Under the pieces are notes generated by a model that worked only from the letters and a program-made list of their open reading frames with translations, did no database searches and was not told where the DNA came from. The translations under genes were made by a program, and so were the position numbers. From Xiheimicrobium sp052034585 (GTDB lineage: Bacteria; Myxococcota; Myxococcia; Myxococcales; Myxococcaceae), in assembly GCA_052034585.1 (NCBI GenBank), contig JBPOIJ010000039.1, positions 57,717 to 121,716 of the forward strand: a DNA stretch of 64,000 nt, given 5' to 3'. Below, piece after piece: positions 28,517 to 39,980 of this stretch (position 1 is the first letter of the stretch; each line of letters starts with the position of its first letter).

Positions 28517-30613
28517 TCACGGAAACGGGTTCGTCGGCGGCGCACAGATGAAGCGCCCGACGAGGTGAGTGCCTCCGTCGGCGAGGCGTTCGATGCTCGC
28601 CGCGAGCGCGTGATTGGGAATCGCCGGACTCCACGCGATGGCCGGCTGGGCCACGCTCTCGGGGAGCTCGAGCGGCGCGCCAGCGTCGAACGCCCTGAGC
28701 ACGAAGGTGACGGGCAGCGACGACGAGCGGAGGAGCGCGGTGGCCGAGTGCCCCGCGTCCGAGGTGGCCACCGCCATCGCTGGCGACCCGAGGAGGTCGC
28801 TCCGAGCGCGCGTCACCTCGGTGTGGCAGCGGCCGGAGGTCGAGAGCTGCAGGGCGATCTCCGTCGAGTTCACCAGCGTGCTCGTGACACCGACGACGCC
28901 TCGTCGGCCCGACACCGCCACGCTGGTTCGCAGCTGATCTCCGCACGGTGAGGTGTAGGCGTAGACCGGCAAAGGTCCGCCGCCGTCGGCCAGGTCGAGC
29001 GAGCTGAGGAAGCTGAAGTCGGGAGCAGCCCGCAAGATGGTGCTCGCCTCGTCGAAGAAGCCCACCGGCGCACCGCTCGTCAGCGCGATCGCCGCCCCCT
29101 GGCCGTCGCCCCAGGGAACGACGCCGAGCAGGCTCTGGCAGAGGGCGCCGCGGCCGGAGGGCATCGAGCACTGGTTGCTCGTGCTGCCGCCGGTGACGTT
29201 GACGAGATCGACGAACCACAGCCCACCGTCCGCGACTTGGACCGAGACGAGCTGAACGCTGCCCTCGATGGGTGCGATGAAGGGCCCCTGGGCGAGCTCG
29301 TCGGTCGTGAGCGTGACCGAGCTGTAGACGGTGAAGCTCGGGCTGAAGGCGGCGAACCGAACGCCGGGCGGGGCTCGATAGGCGAGCATCTCGAAGCTCC
29401 CATTCGTCGCGAGGTGAGGCGCGAGGGGGCCAACGCCAGCGCCTGGTGGAAACAGCGGGGCGGCCGTCGAGACCGCGACGAGCGGCGAGCCATCGACCAG
29501 GGTCGTCACGCTCAGCCGGGTCCCACCGTCGGGGGCCCGCTCGGCGACGGCGAGCCGAAACCGCAGCACGGAGTCGTTCAAGCCGACCAGCGAGACCTCG
29601 CTCGCGGTGGGGTGAAGCTCGACGGGCGCCATCACGTCGACGAGCCCGTCGCAGTCGTTGTCGACGCCGTCGCCGCAACGCTCGACGGTCGAATAGCCCG
29701 CGTCAGCGAAGGCGCCGAAGGGCACGCTGCAGCCGCCGCCACACTTCGTGTAGCCGACGAGCCCTCCGTCAGCGCTGCGAATCGCACAGGCCCCCGGCGC
29801 ACACGCGCTCGGGCCTCCATCGCTCAGCTCGACTTCGTCGACGAGCCCATCACAGTCGTCGTCGACGCCCGGCGCGTCGGCACAGCTCTCGCGCACTCGA
29901 TGGCCGCTCCCGTAGGAGAGCGCCGAGCACGCGGCGACGTCGCCCCTCAGCCGCACCGCGCCCTGACACAGCCCCGTCTGATTCGGGCACCGCTCGAGCA
30001 CGCACGTGGGGTCGAGCAGGCCGGCGTCTCCACACCCGAGCGCGCCCACCGCCACTCCACCGTCTCCGAGCTCGAGCTCGCAGCGCATCGGCCCCAGACA
30101 GGCACGCGGCGCACAGCCTCCATCGGCCCCGCACACGAACGCCGCTCCACAGCTGCTCGGCTCCCGGAGCGGAGTGCACGCCCGCACCGAACACGTCCGG
30201 CTCAGGTCGCCGTTCGCGTTGCACAGGAACGACCCCGGCACCCGCGACGCGCCCAGCTCGCAGGCCGCGGGCTCGGTGCATCGGCTCTCCGAACACCCAC
30301 CATCGGGGCGGCAGAACTGCCCGGGTGGGCACTCGAGCCCGCCGACGAACTCGCAGCGTCGATACTCGCACCCCGTCCACCCGCCGTCGGCGAGGCAGGT
30401 GAAGACGCCCGAGTCCGCCGCGCTCGAGGTCGACGGTTGGCACCCGAGCTGCGTTCCTTCGGCGCAACGCGCGCCCTGCAGGCACTGCCCGGTGGGCGCG
30501 CAGTGAGCTCCACTCCGGCACGTCGCGGTTCCTTCGTCGCAGGTGCCCAGCGGAGGCTCGGGAAAGGTGCAGCCGCTCACGCTCGCCAGGAGCAGGACGA
30601 TGAGCGGGCGCAT
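28517..30613 (-). CDS. Cys-rich lipoprotein with MopE-type metal-binding motifs
   Basis: 698 aa. Lipobox SVSGC. Residues about 24-300 are Cys-rich modules (CPPGQFCRPDGGC, CGAAFVCGADGGCAPRAC) and include two copper/metal-binding MopE-like motifs, VDDDCDGLVDEVE and VDNDCDGLVDVMA. Residues about 330-690 form a beta-rich, probably propeller-like region. Surface protein, function unknown. Last gene of a minus-strand block: the next gene upstream ends 1 nt before this ATG, and the genes at 30615, 31349, 33097 and 34933 form one presumed transcript. Confidence 0.75.
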   Translation of the reverse strand: MRPLIVLLLASVSGCTFPEPPLGTCDEGTATCRSGAHCAPTGQCLQGARCAEGTQLGCQPSTSSAADSGVFTCLADGGWTGCEYRRCEFVGGLECPPGQFCRPDGGCSESRCTEPAACELGASRVPGSFLCNANGDLSRTCSVRACTPLREPSSCGAAFVCGADGGCAPRACLGPMRCELELGDGGVAVGALGCGDAGLLDPTCVLERCPNQTGLCQGAVRLRGDVAACSALSYGSGHRVRESCADAPGVDDDCDGLVDEVELSDGGPSACAPGACAIRSADGGLVGYTKCGGGCSVPFGAFADAGYSTVERCGDGVDNDCDGLVDVMAPVELHPTASEVSLVGLNDSVLRFRLAVAERAPDGGTRLSVTTLVDGSPLVAVSTAAPLFPPGAGVGPLAPHLATNGSFEMLAYRAPPGVRFAAFSPSFTVYSSVTLTTDELAQGPFIAPIEGSVQLVSVQVADGGLWFVDLVNVTGGSTSNQCSMPSGRGALCQSLLGVVPWGDGQGAAIALTSGAPVGFFDEASTILRAAPDFSFLSSLDLADGGGPLPVYAYTSPCGDQLRTSVAVSGRRGVVGVTSTLVNSTEIALQLSTSGRCHTEVTRARSDLLGSPAMAVATSDAGHSATALLRSSSLPVTFVLRAFDAGAPLELPESVAQPAIAWSPAIPNHALAASIERLADGGTHLVGRFICAPPTNPFP

Positions 30614-30614
30614 T

Positions 30615-31348
30615 TCAGCGCTCCCCCAACCAGAGAATGAAGGTCACCACCGCACCCAACATGAGCGCACCAGCCCCGAGCGCGACGGCGAACGACGCGG
30701 TGAGGGTCGTGTTCGCCTCGCTCCACTCCTTCACCAGCGTTTGATCGGGCCGCGACGCCACCAGCTGGCCCGCCATGCGCCCGGCCACCACCTCGAGCAC
30801 GAGCGCCGTCACCCCACCCGCCACCGCGCCCGCACCCAGCAGCGTCGGCAGCACGGGAAACCGGTTCGAAGGAACCTGCGGCGCCGGGTTCACGACTTGA
30901 ATGATGCGCTCCGGCGGAGGGGGGACGACGACAGCGACCGGCCGCGCGGCGTCCCACAGCGTCTCGAGCGCCTCGGTCCGCGCGAAGGCGGGAATGGCGA
31001 TGACGGTGAGCGTCGGGTCGAGCCGCTGCGCCTCGGCGTACTTCGCGCGAATCTGCGCCGACCGTTCCTCGGTCAACCCGAGCGCCTGGGCGTCGAGCGT
31101 GCCTTGCAGCACCAACACCTTCGCCTGCTCGGCCGGAGTGGTGGCCAGCGGCTCGGCCTGGCGCACCAACCGCTGCGCGCGCTCGAACTCCGCACCTTCG
31201 AAGGCCGCCTCCACCTCGCGCAGACACGCGGCGAGCTCGGCACACGCCTCGACGACGGCTGGCGGCGGCTTGCTCTTCGACGGCGGCTTCTTCTTCGCCG
31301 GGGCCGCCATCGCCACGCTCGCGACCAAGAGGACGGCCAACGCTCGCA

Positions 31349-31349
<1 letters not shown>
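30615..31349 (-). CDS. Exported TPR-like protein with C-terminal membrane helices
   Basis: 244 aa. Signal peptide MRALAVLLVASVAMAAPA, then a Lys/Pro-rich segment. Residues about 33-120 are helical with a Cys pair (CAELAACLREVEAAFEGAEF) and TPR character (AKYAEAQRLDPTL). Two hydrophobic helices near the C-terminus (LPTLLGAGAVAGGVTALVLE, SFAVALGAGALMLGAVVTFI). Its ATG overlaps the TGA of the FHA/sigma-54 gene (TGATG), so translation is coupled. This type of protein often sits beside kinase operons in myxobacteria; its role is unknown. Confidence 0.7.
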
Positions 31350-33096
<1,747 letters not shown>

Positions 33097-33112
<16 letters not shown>

Positions 33113-34878
33113 GAGACGGTCAGCTTATCGCTCTGAAAGCTGTACCCCACGATGATTCGCCCGGCGCAGGAGTTCACCTCGACCGGCTTCGAGATGGTGC
33201 CGAAGCGGCGGTTCGAGAAGGTGAAGGTGTGAGGCCCCATCACCACCATCGCGGGAGGCGCCGCGCCGTCCATCTCGACCGAGCCTTCGGGCAACACGCG
33301 CACCTCGAGCGAGCTGCGCTTGATCGACCGCGGCGGGGTCTTGCCCGGCTTCGGTCGGGCGTCTTCGACGCGGGCGGGCTCGAGCGGCGCGTCCACGAGC
33401 ACGGGTGGCGGCGTGTGCACCGCCGAATCGGCGACGACCTCCGGCGGTCGAGCGGGCGCGGGCTGATCAGCCGTCGGAGTGACGACCGGCGGGGGCCGAT
33501 CGACCGGCGCGGTGACGACGGGCGCGGGCTGATCGACCGAGGCGCTCGTGATGGCTGGCGCGCTCGAGCGCAGGAGTGGCCTGCCGACGAGGGCGCTCGC
33601 GATGATCGCGAACAGCACCGCCGCGAGGAGGCCCGGCCCCCAGCGCCTCGAGGTCGAGGGCACGCCGGCTGGTGGCGGTCGCACCGAGGGAGCCGCGGGG
33701 GTGGTCTCCGCCGTCGTCGTCTGGGTCGACCCGCCCTTGGCGGACTCGGTGGTCGAGCGCTTCGTCGCTTCCTCGGTGGCGGTCTTCGGGCTCTCGGCGG
33801 CCTCGCTGCTCGCGCCTGGTGGGCTCTCGAGCGGAGCAGGCCGTGCAGGCGTCGTCGGCCGGGCGCTGGTGGGCGTGGCGACCGCGCGAAGGTCCTCGAA
33901 GCTCAGCCGTGGGGTCCGCAGCGTCGACTGGCCCGAGCGCGGCGCGCGGCCTTCGACGAGGTCGTTCACCATCATCGCGAGGTCGTAGCTGCCGAGCCGT
34001 TGCCCCGAGGCAGAGACGAACTCCTCGAGCGCGTACTGGAGCTCCTGAGCCGAGCCGAGGCGTTGATCGCGGTCCTTCGCGAGCGCCTTGTCGATGATGT
34101 GCGCGAGCGCGTCGGGCACGTCTGGCCGCAGCCGCTGCACCGGAATGAGCGGGTCGAAGAGGATGGCCTTCATCACCGCGGCGTCGGCGGTGCCGAGGTA
34201 CGGCTTCTTGAGCGTGAGCAGCTCGAAGAGGACGACGCCCAGCGCCCACACGTCGACGCGCCGGTCGAGGGGCTGCTCGCTCAGCTGCTCCGGCGCCATG
34301 TAGTGGAGCTTGCCGCGCACCGTGCCCGAGCGAGTGGTGGACTCGACGTTCGGGTCCTTCGCGATGCCGAAGTCGAGCACCTTCACGTTGCCCTTGCGGG
34401 AGACGATGAGGTTGTCGGGGCTGACGTCGCGGTGCACCAGGCCCATCGGCTCGTCGGTGCGTGGGTCGCGCAGCTCGTGGACGTAGTGGAGCCCCTCGCA
34501 GGCCTTGGCGATCATCAGCGCCACCGCATCGACGGGCAGCTGCCAGCCTTGGGTCTCGGCGCGGCGGCGCACCTGGCGAAGGGTGGGGCCGTCGACGTAC
34601 TCCATCGTCAGGTAGTAGGCGTCGCCCTCGCTGCCGAAGTCGAAGACGTGCGCGAGGTTCGGGTGCTCGAAGGTGGCCGCCAGCCGCGCCTCACGGAGGA
34701 ACATCTCGACGAAGGCCGGGTTGCGCGCGAGCTCGGGGAGAATGCGCTTGAGCACGACCTGCTTCTCGAAGCCGCCGGGGCCCTCGACCCGCGCCAGGTA
34801 GACATCCGCCATCCCTCCGGTCGCGAGCTTGCGAATGAGGGCGTAGCGACCGATGCGCTCGAAATCGGGAGTCGTCAC
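33097..34878 (-). CDS. Transmembrane Ser/Thr protein kinase
   Basis: 593 aa. Kinase domain about 10-290: LATGGMADVYLARVEG (Gly loop), VVLKRILPEL (Lys), LVHRDVSPDNLIVS (HRD loop of the HRDVSPxN type common in myxobacteria), VLDFGIAK and LHYMAPEQLSEQPLDRRVDV. A Thr/Pro/Ala-rich juxtamembrane stretch precedes a transmembrane helix (about 403-420, LLAAVLFAIIASALVG), and a small extracytoplasmic beta domain ends with two Cys (VNSCAGRI, TVSCRD). It overlaps the start of the FHA activator by 16 nt, making a kinase/effector pair. The nearby cytosolic kinase gene lies upstream. Confidence 0.94.
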
Positions 34879-34932
34879 GGCTCGAGGGTCGAACGTTAGC
34901 CCAACGCGGTTGCCGACCGCAGAATCGTCCCC

Positions 34933-35844
34933 TCAGCGCCGGGCGGTGGGCGCTCGTCGGGGGAACAGCGACATCGCCTCACCAGCGGCGGGGCGGTCGG
35001 CTGGGTCGAGGGCGAGCAAGCGGCGCAGCACCCCGAAGTCGGCTTCGGGAACGAGCGCAGGCCGCTCGACGGGCTCGGTTCGCATCGCCCGCAGCCGCTC
35101 GCCCAGGCTCAACGCCGAGGCCCACGGCAGTCGGCCCGTCGCACCTTCGAAGGCGAGGAGCCCCGCGCTGAACACGTCGCTCTTCTCGTCGAGGCGCTGG
35201 CCGGAGAGCTGCTCGGGCGACATGTACTCGAGCGTTCCCCGCACCGCGTGGGCGGAGGTGGGCGCGACGCCTCCGCGCACGAGCTTCTTGCTGATGCCGA
35301 AGTCGAGCAGCACCAGCGACGGCTCACCGTCGCGCACCAGCACGTTGGCCGGCTTCACGTCTCGGTGGAGCAGCCCGGCCTCGTGCATCGCCGCCAGCGC
35401 GTCGAGCAGCTCGAGGAGCTGACGCCGCGTCGTTCGCCAGGGCGCGGGCCTCGACCGCTCGGCGAAGAGCTCGTCGAGGGGAACGCCGTCGATGCGCTCC
35501 ATCAGGAGGTAGGCCTCGCCGCTCGCGAGCTGCCCGTGACGATGCACGCGCGGAATGCTCGGGTGGCGCAGGGAGGACATCAGCTTCGCCTCGCGCTGCA
35601 CCTCGGCGCCCTCGACCGTCGGCTTGGCCACCTTGAGCGCGAACCGCCGACCTCGCTCGTCCGTCGCCGAGTAGACCGTCGCGCTCCCGCCCTCACCGAG
35701 CAGCCCGCCAATCGTCAGCCCCGGGAGCGTGGGGAGCTTCGGCGGCCGAGTCACCTCTTCGGTGCGCCGTGCGGGGCCGTCGTCGTCACCTTCCCAGAAG
35801 GGCTTGGGGCGGCTCACCTTCGCCGTCGGAGCGTGCTTCTTCAT
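34933..35844 (-). CDS. Cytosolic Ser/Thr protein kinase
   Basis: 303 aa from ATG 35844 (a TTG 6 codons upstream is possible). Kinase domain about 40-295: GGLLGEGGSATVYSATDERG, FALKVAK, LLHRDVKPANVLV, LLDFGISKKL and LEYMSPEQLSGQ. There is no transmembrane segment or extra domain. The C-terminal part is shorter than usual but contains the HRD and DFG motifs and the APE-like SPEQ. It sits 54 nt upstream of the membrane kinase on the same strand; a 5-bp hairpin (GCGGT/ACCGC at 34906-34920) lies between them, so they may be separately transcribed. Divergent from the lipoprotein at 35952. Confidence 0.92.
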   Translation of the reverse strand: MKKHAPTAKVSRPKPFWEGDDDGPARRTEEVTRPPKLPTLPGLTIGGLLGEGGSATVYSATDERGRRFALKVAKPTVEGAEVQREAKLMSSLRHPSIPRVHRHGQLASGEAYLLMERIDGVPLDELFAERSRPAPWRTTRRQLLELLDALAAMHEAGLLHRDVKPANVLVRDGEPSLVLLDFGISKKLVRGGVAPTSAHAVRGTLEYMSPEQLSGQRLDEKSDVFSAGLLAFEGATGRLPWASALSLGERLRAMRTEPVERPALVPEADFGVLRRLLALDPADRPAAGEAMSLFPRRAPTARR

Positions 35845-35951
35845 CTCGCCGCACCATCGCAAACTTGGGCGCGGCCGGCGCGGGCTGATCAGGCTCGGCG
35901 TGGGAGGGCGCCGGGACGCCAGCTGGCCGAAGGCTTGCTCACGGCCGCCTC

Positions 35952-38045
35952 ATGCGCGCGTTCGCACTCGTCTTCCTCGTCTCGGCCTGCACCGGACCCG
36001 CCGTGGTTTCAGCGGGTTCGGCCGAGATCGCCACTCAGGAGTCCCTCGACTTCGGGCCCACTGCCCTCAACTTTTCGAGGATCAAACGGCTCACGGTGAC
36101 GAACCGTGGGCGGGTGGCGAAGACGGTCGAGCTGAGCGCGACGCCTCCGTTCTTCTCGCCTCCGTCCATCGACGTTCCCGGGGGCAGCGAGGTCGAGGTC
36201 GAGCTCACCTTCCGGCCCACCGTCGAGGGGGCGGCGAGCGGCACGGTGAGCGTGGACGGCGTCGTCGTCGCGCTGAGCGGAACCGGCGTTCGACCGCTGA
36301 CCTGCGACGCGGGAGGCCCGTGCGCCTCGGTTCGCTTCGACCCGGAGACCCTCTCCTGCGTCACCACCAACGTCGCCGACGGCACCGCCTGTGAAGACGA
36401 GCTCGCCTGCCTCGAGCGCGGGGTGTGCCAGGCGGGCGCGTGCCTCGGTCAGGCCGCGCGCTGTGACGACCGCGACGCGTGCACGAGCGACAGCTGCGCG
36501 GTGGGCCGAGGCTGCCAACACTCGACGATGCAGTGCGCGGGCTCCTCGAACCCGTGCCAGGCGCCCTCGTGCGACCCGGTGCGAGGCTGCGGCCTGACGC
36601 CGGTGCAAGACGGCACGCCGTGTGGCTCGGTGAGCTGCGAGCTGGCGAACATCTGCCTCGCGGGGGCCTGCCGGGCGGTCGTGCCTCCCGACGGCTTCAC
36701 CTGCTCGCCCGAGTCCGCCTGCCGAGGTGAGGGCACCTGCCAGAACAAGGCGTGCGTGCGCCCGGCCGAGCGCGCGCTCACTCCGAAGTGGACGGTTCGA
36801 CCCACCACGCCCAACTTCCGCTTCGAGGGCGTCGTCGACGAGCAAGGCAACTTCTACTGGGTCGAGTGCCAGACGACCGCGGGCCGGACGGGCGGCGCGC
36901 CAGTGCCCAACGTCCCCGTCTCCCACCACGCCTGCACCGTCGTCTCTCGCACCCAGGACGGCCTCGAGCGCTTCCGGGTCGAGGTGAGCGGCCCCGGGGT
37001 GCTGCAGATTCCTCAGCGAGCCGCGCAGCTGGTGACCCACGGCCTCTTCGTCTTCGTGGTGAGCCGTGACGAGCTCGCCGCCGTCGACACCCGCACCGGC
37101 GCGTTGGTGTGGCAGCGAACCATCAACGCCGGAGGCGCCGTGCACCAGCTCGCCGCCGATGGCGCGGGCGAGCTCTGGGCCGCCGCCGAGGACACTGGCA
37201 TCACCGCCGGCTGGGTGCTCCTCAAGGTGGTCGCGCGAACGGGCACCTCACGCCTCGTGGTTTCCCTCGACGACGAGCCGACGGCGATGTTGGCCCACGA
37301 CGCGGGCGATGTCTTCGTGGTGAAGAGCAGCCTCACCAAGCCTTCGTCGCCGCCGACGCTCCTCTCGCGGTACGACGGCACGGGCCAGCAACGCTTCTCG
37401 GTGCCGATTGGCGCGCGCACCCTGGTGATGGTGCTGGGCGAGCGGCTCGTCCTCTCCGACGACTCCGTTCGCAGCGCGCTCGACGGCGCCGAGCTCGAGC
37501 CCGGCAACCTCTCGTCCGACTACCTCGGCCTGGTCGGGGTCTCCCCTGGGAGGCTCGGCGATCGCATGCGGCTCATTCGCCCCTCGGTGACGGGGCTCCC
37601 GCCGACGATGCCAGGCATCAGCCTCGAGACCGCCGACCCTGGCGGTGGTCGACAGCACCCCTTCACCACCCGCGCAGACCGCGCCTCGAGCCCGTTTCTC
37701 ACTGCAGGCGGTGAGGCGCTCTTCACCTCGGTGCAGAGCAGCGTCGAGACCCGCGTTCACCAGGTGCATCGCTTGGGCGTGCCGCTGATGAGCTGTGCGC
37801 TCGTCGACGTGACGACGACGGGTGCGCAGGTGCCGCTCGACCTCGGCGTCCACCAGGCCTTCAATGGGCGGTTCCTCCTCCTCGAAGCCGCCTGGGGCAG
37901 CTGCGCGAGCTGTCTCGGCCTCGAGGACCGGGCGAACGTGCCCGAGCTCGTCGCGTACGACCTGCTGCGCCCCGGCCCTGGACTCGCCGCGCACGGCTGG
38001 GTCGGCCCACGCGGAACGCCAGGGAACTCCGGCCGAGCGCGCTGA
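35952..38045 (+). CDS. Lipoprotein: ASH-like domain, Cys-rich module, PQQ-like propeller
   Basis: 697 aa. Lipobox LVSAC. Residues about 20-115 form a choice-of-anchor D domain (SLDFGPTALNFSRIKRLTVT, SGTGVRPL). Residues about 118-280 are a Cys-rich region (CEDELACLERGVCQAGACLG, CDDRDACTSDSC). Residues about 285-690 look like a PQQ-type beta propeller (VVDEQGNFYWVE, ELAAVDTRTGALVWQRTINA). The same N-terminal order occurs in the lipoprotein at 43360, so they are paralogues. Probably surface-located; function unknown. Confidence 0.75.
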   Translation: MRAFALVFLVSACTGPAVVSAGSAEIATQESLDFGPTALNFSRIKRLTVTNRGRVAKTVELSATPPFFSPPSIDVPGGSEVEVELTFRPTVEGAASGTVSVDGVVVALSGTGVRPLTCDAGGPCASVRFDPETLSCVTTNVADGTACEDELACLERGVCQAGACLGQAARCDDRDACTSDSCAVGRGCQHSTMQCAGSSNPCQAPSCDPVRGCGLTPVQDGTPCGSVSCELANICLAGACRAVVPPDGFTCSPESACRGEGTCQNKACVRPAERALTPKWTVRPTTPNFRFEGVVDEQGNFYWVECQTTAGRTGGAPVPNVPVSHHACTVVSRTQDGLERFRVEVSGPGVLQIPQRAAQLVTHGLFVFVVSRDELAAVDTRTGALVWQRTINAGGAVHQLAADGAGELWAAAEDTGITAGWVLLKVVARTGTSRLVVSLDDEPTAMLAHDAGDVFVVKSSLTKPSSPPTLLSRYDGTGQQRFSVPIGARTLVMVLGERLVLSDDSVRSALDGAELEPGNLSSDYLGLVGVSPGRLGDRMRLIRPSVTGLPPTMPGISLETADPGGGRQHPFTTRADRASSPFLTAGGEALFTSVQSSVETRVHQVHRLGVPLMSCALVDVTTTGAQVPLDLGVHQAFNGRFLLLEAAWGSCASCLGLEDRANVPELVAYDLLRPGPGLAAHGWVGPRGTPGNSGRAR

Positions 38046-38110
38046 AGCAGCGTCATAAACAACTGAAATCGCTCACCTTGTCGCCAACGGTGAAGATGTA
38101 GCACACTGTC

Positions 38111-38129
38111 GCACACCTTGGAGGTGTGC
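38111..38129 (+). promoter_or_regulatory. Hairpin over the Shine-Dalgarno of the radical SAM gene
   Basis: GCACACCT (38111-38118) and AGGTGTGC (38122-38129) are perfect complements separated by TGG, placing GGAGG (38120-38124) inside the loop and stem just before GTG 38130. A direct operator role or RNA-level control of translation are both possible. Confidence 0.45.
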
Positions 38130-39236
38130 GTGCGCGAGGGGGTGCGAAGCCCGGTGCCAGACCTGCTCTTCGACGACGAGCGCGAGGCGAGGGTGAGTGA
38201 GTTGGGCGGGCTGGTCGACGCTCCGGAGCGGGTCGACGCGAGCACTCCGCTTCATCGGCTGACGGTCTTCCTCACCTACCGCTGCAACCTCGCCTGTCCG
38301 TACTGCAAGACCATCGCGCGGAGCGAGGCAGCGCTCGAGGCCCGGCCGCAGAAGCGGCGCACCTTCACGGTCGCGGAGTTCGCGGCGCTGCTCACCCGAC
38401 ACGCCGGCACGCCGCTGCGTCACGTGCACTTCACTGGCGGGGAGGCGTCGCTCGTGCCCGGGCTCGAGGAGATGCTGCGGCTCGCGAGGCGCGCTGGCGT
38501 GGAGCGGCTGTCGATGACGACGAACGGCACGCTCCCCGCGCCCAGGTTGCTCGCGCTGGTGGAGGCGGGGATCGACGAGCTGCGAGTCTCGCTCGACGCA
38601 GCGGAGCCGGCGCTCGGCACCACCCTCACCGGCCGGCCACACGCCTGGCACCGCGCGATGGAGACGCTCCAAGGACTGTGCGCGGCGAGACGAGCTGGTG
38701 CGCCCTTCTTCCTCATCGTGAACACCGTGGTGGGCGTGGCGAACCGTGAGCACCTGGCCGAGCTCGTCACCCAGTTCCTCTCGCTCGGAGTCGACGACCT
38801 GAAGCTGATCACCGACGTCGAGGCGAAGGGACACCTCGGAGCGTTTCCGAAGGCGAGCGAGCTGAAGCGCGCCCTCCACGCCGAGCTCGCGAAGCACCCC
38901 GCCGCGGCGTTCCCCTTGCTGCGACGAAAGCTGGAGACGGTGTTCGCGCCCGACGCCATCGGACTCGAGCAGGAGGTGCCACGCGACGGCTGGCGCTGCT
39001 TCATTCCGCTCACCGAGCGCACCGTCGACGGCGCCTTCAACAACCCGTGCTCGGTGTACCTTCGTGAGGGCGGAGCGCCGCTCGGGCCGTCGGCGGATCC
39101 ACCCGAGGTGCAGCGGCAGGCGAGCGCGCGCTTCGTCGCCAGTCACGACTGCGCCTCCGACTCCATCTGCCGCCGGTACTGCCTCCACTGCACGCGCGCC
39201 TACAACGACGCGGCGAACGCGAGGAGGCGACGGTGA
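38130..39236 (+). CDS. Radical SAM protein with SPASM-like C-terminus
   Basis: 368 aa from GTG 38130, with GGAGG 5 nt upstream; TTG 38118 and later GTGs are alternatives. The 4Fe-4S motif is CNLACPYC (CxxxCxxC, about 55-62). Then HFTGGEASLVPG (SAM-binding GGE), TTNGTLPA and LRVSLDAAEP. The C-terminus holds extra cysteines (WRCFIPLTERTVDG, NNPCSVY, then CASDSICRRYCLHC), suggesting auxiliary clusters of the SPASM/twitch type found in peptide-modifying and enzyme-activating members. The stop overlaps the GTG of a 28-codon ORF (GTGA), which is followed by a third coupled gene. I infer peptide or protein modification; the substrate is not known. Confidence 0.85.
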   Translation: MREGVRSPVPDLLFDDEREARVSELGGLVDAPERVDASTPLHRLTVFLTYRCNLACPYCKTIARSEAALEARPQKRRTFTVAEFAALLTRHAGTPLRHVHFTGGEASLVPGLEEMLRLARRAGVERLSMTTNGTLPAPRLLALVEAGIDELRVSLDAAEPALGTTLTGRPHAWHRAMETLQGLCAARRAGAPFFLIVNTVVGVANREHLAELVTQFLSLGVDDLKLITDVEAKGHLGAFPKASELKRALHAELAKHPAAAFPLLRRKLETVFAPDAIGLEQEVPRDGWRCFIPLTERTVDGAFNNPCSVYLREGGAPLGPSADPPEVQRQASARFVASHDCASDSICRRYCLHCTRAYNDAANARRRR

Positions 39237-39319
39237 GCGCGCCGCGCCGCGACGAGTTCGAGAGGCTGCGGGTGCGCTCCGACGAACACCTCGCGGCGAA
39301 CGGGAGGCGCCACCCGTGA
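39233..39319 (+). CDS. 28-aa microORF between radical SAM gene and downstream gene
   Basis: Starts at GTG 39233, overlapping the radical SAM stop, with GAGGAGG (39221-39227) 5 nt upstream, and ends TGA 39317-39319, overlapping the next gene's GTG 39316. The product is strongly charged (7 Arg, 5 Asp/Glu) and ends HLAANGRRHP. Such a small ORF joined to both neighbours by GTGA could encode a precursor peptide or a small partner of the enzyme. The Shine-Dalgarno bases also encode Arg of the enzyme, so chance cannot be excluded. No homologue was recognised. Confidence 0.45.
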   Translation: MSAPRRDEFERLRVRSDEHLAANGRRHP

Positions 39320-39849
39320 CCGAGCCGCTCTCCGACGAGCTCGAGGCCTTGCGCGCGTGGCTGACCGCCTTCGACGAACACTGTCGAACGGCTCCGTTGC
39401 CGCAGACCACTCACCTCGTGGTGACGCCGCTCGGCTGGCCCGACCGCGCCCTCATCGAAGAGGCGCTGCACCGTCACCACCTCTCGGTGCTGTCACGGCT
39501 TCGGCTGCGAGGCTGGCCGCGGCTGTCGACGGTGTTGCAGGTGACGAAGCGCACCGATGAAGCGCTGCGGCGCGCGGTGGTGTTCGAGGCGACGTGGGCG
39601 GCGGTCGATGCCCTCGAGCAGGCCGAAGCGTGGGAACTGTCGCTCGACGACGCAGCGAGGCTCGTGCCCCACAAGCGGGCGCTCCGGGCGGCGCTGCGAA
39701 GCCGTGGCGTCGAGGTCGCCGAGCTGCCGAGACGGTCGACGCTCCACGCGCTGCACCTCGCCGACGCCGACGACTTCACCAGCTCGTCCCGTCGGCTGGT
39801 GGTGGCGAACGCGCTCCTCGAGGAGGGGCTTTGCGGAGAACTCGAGTGA
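39316..39849 (+). CDS. 177-aa hypothetical protein, third gene of radical SAM operon
   Basis: 177 aa from GTG 39316, with GGGAGG (39302-39307) 8 nt upstream and a GTGA overlap with the microORF. No signal peptide. By eye, THLVVTPLGWPDRALIEEAL and LHALHLADADDFTSSSRRLV line up with the first strand/helix and the HGSD region of nucleoside-diphosphate-kinase folds, but the catalytic His environment is not conserved. I treat this as a hint only. The gene ends 131 nt before the convergent FNR-type regulator. It is presumably a helper or modifying partner of the radical SAM enzyme. Confidence 0.65.
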   Translation: MTEPLSDELEALRAWLTAFDEHCRTAPLPQTTHLVVTPLGWPDRALIEEALHRHHLSVLSRLRLRGWPRLSTVLQVTKRTDEALRRAVVFEATWAAVDALEQAEAWELSLDDAARLVPHKRALRAALRSRGVEVAELPRRSTLHALHLADADDFTSSSRRLVVANALLEEGLCGELE

Positions 39850-39980
39850 ACGCTCGAAGAAGAAACGGTCGAGCCGCGGAACCAGCTCGCGAGCGCTCGA
39901 CTCCCTTGGGGACGCACCCGATCGGGCTGGGGCACCGACGCGCCGAAGACGTCTCGGAGGAGGCACGCGACCGCGTCGGG

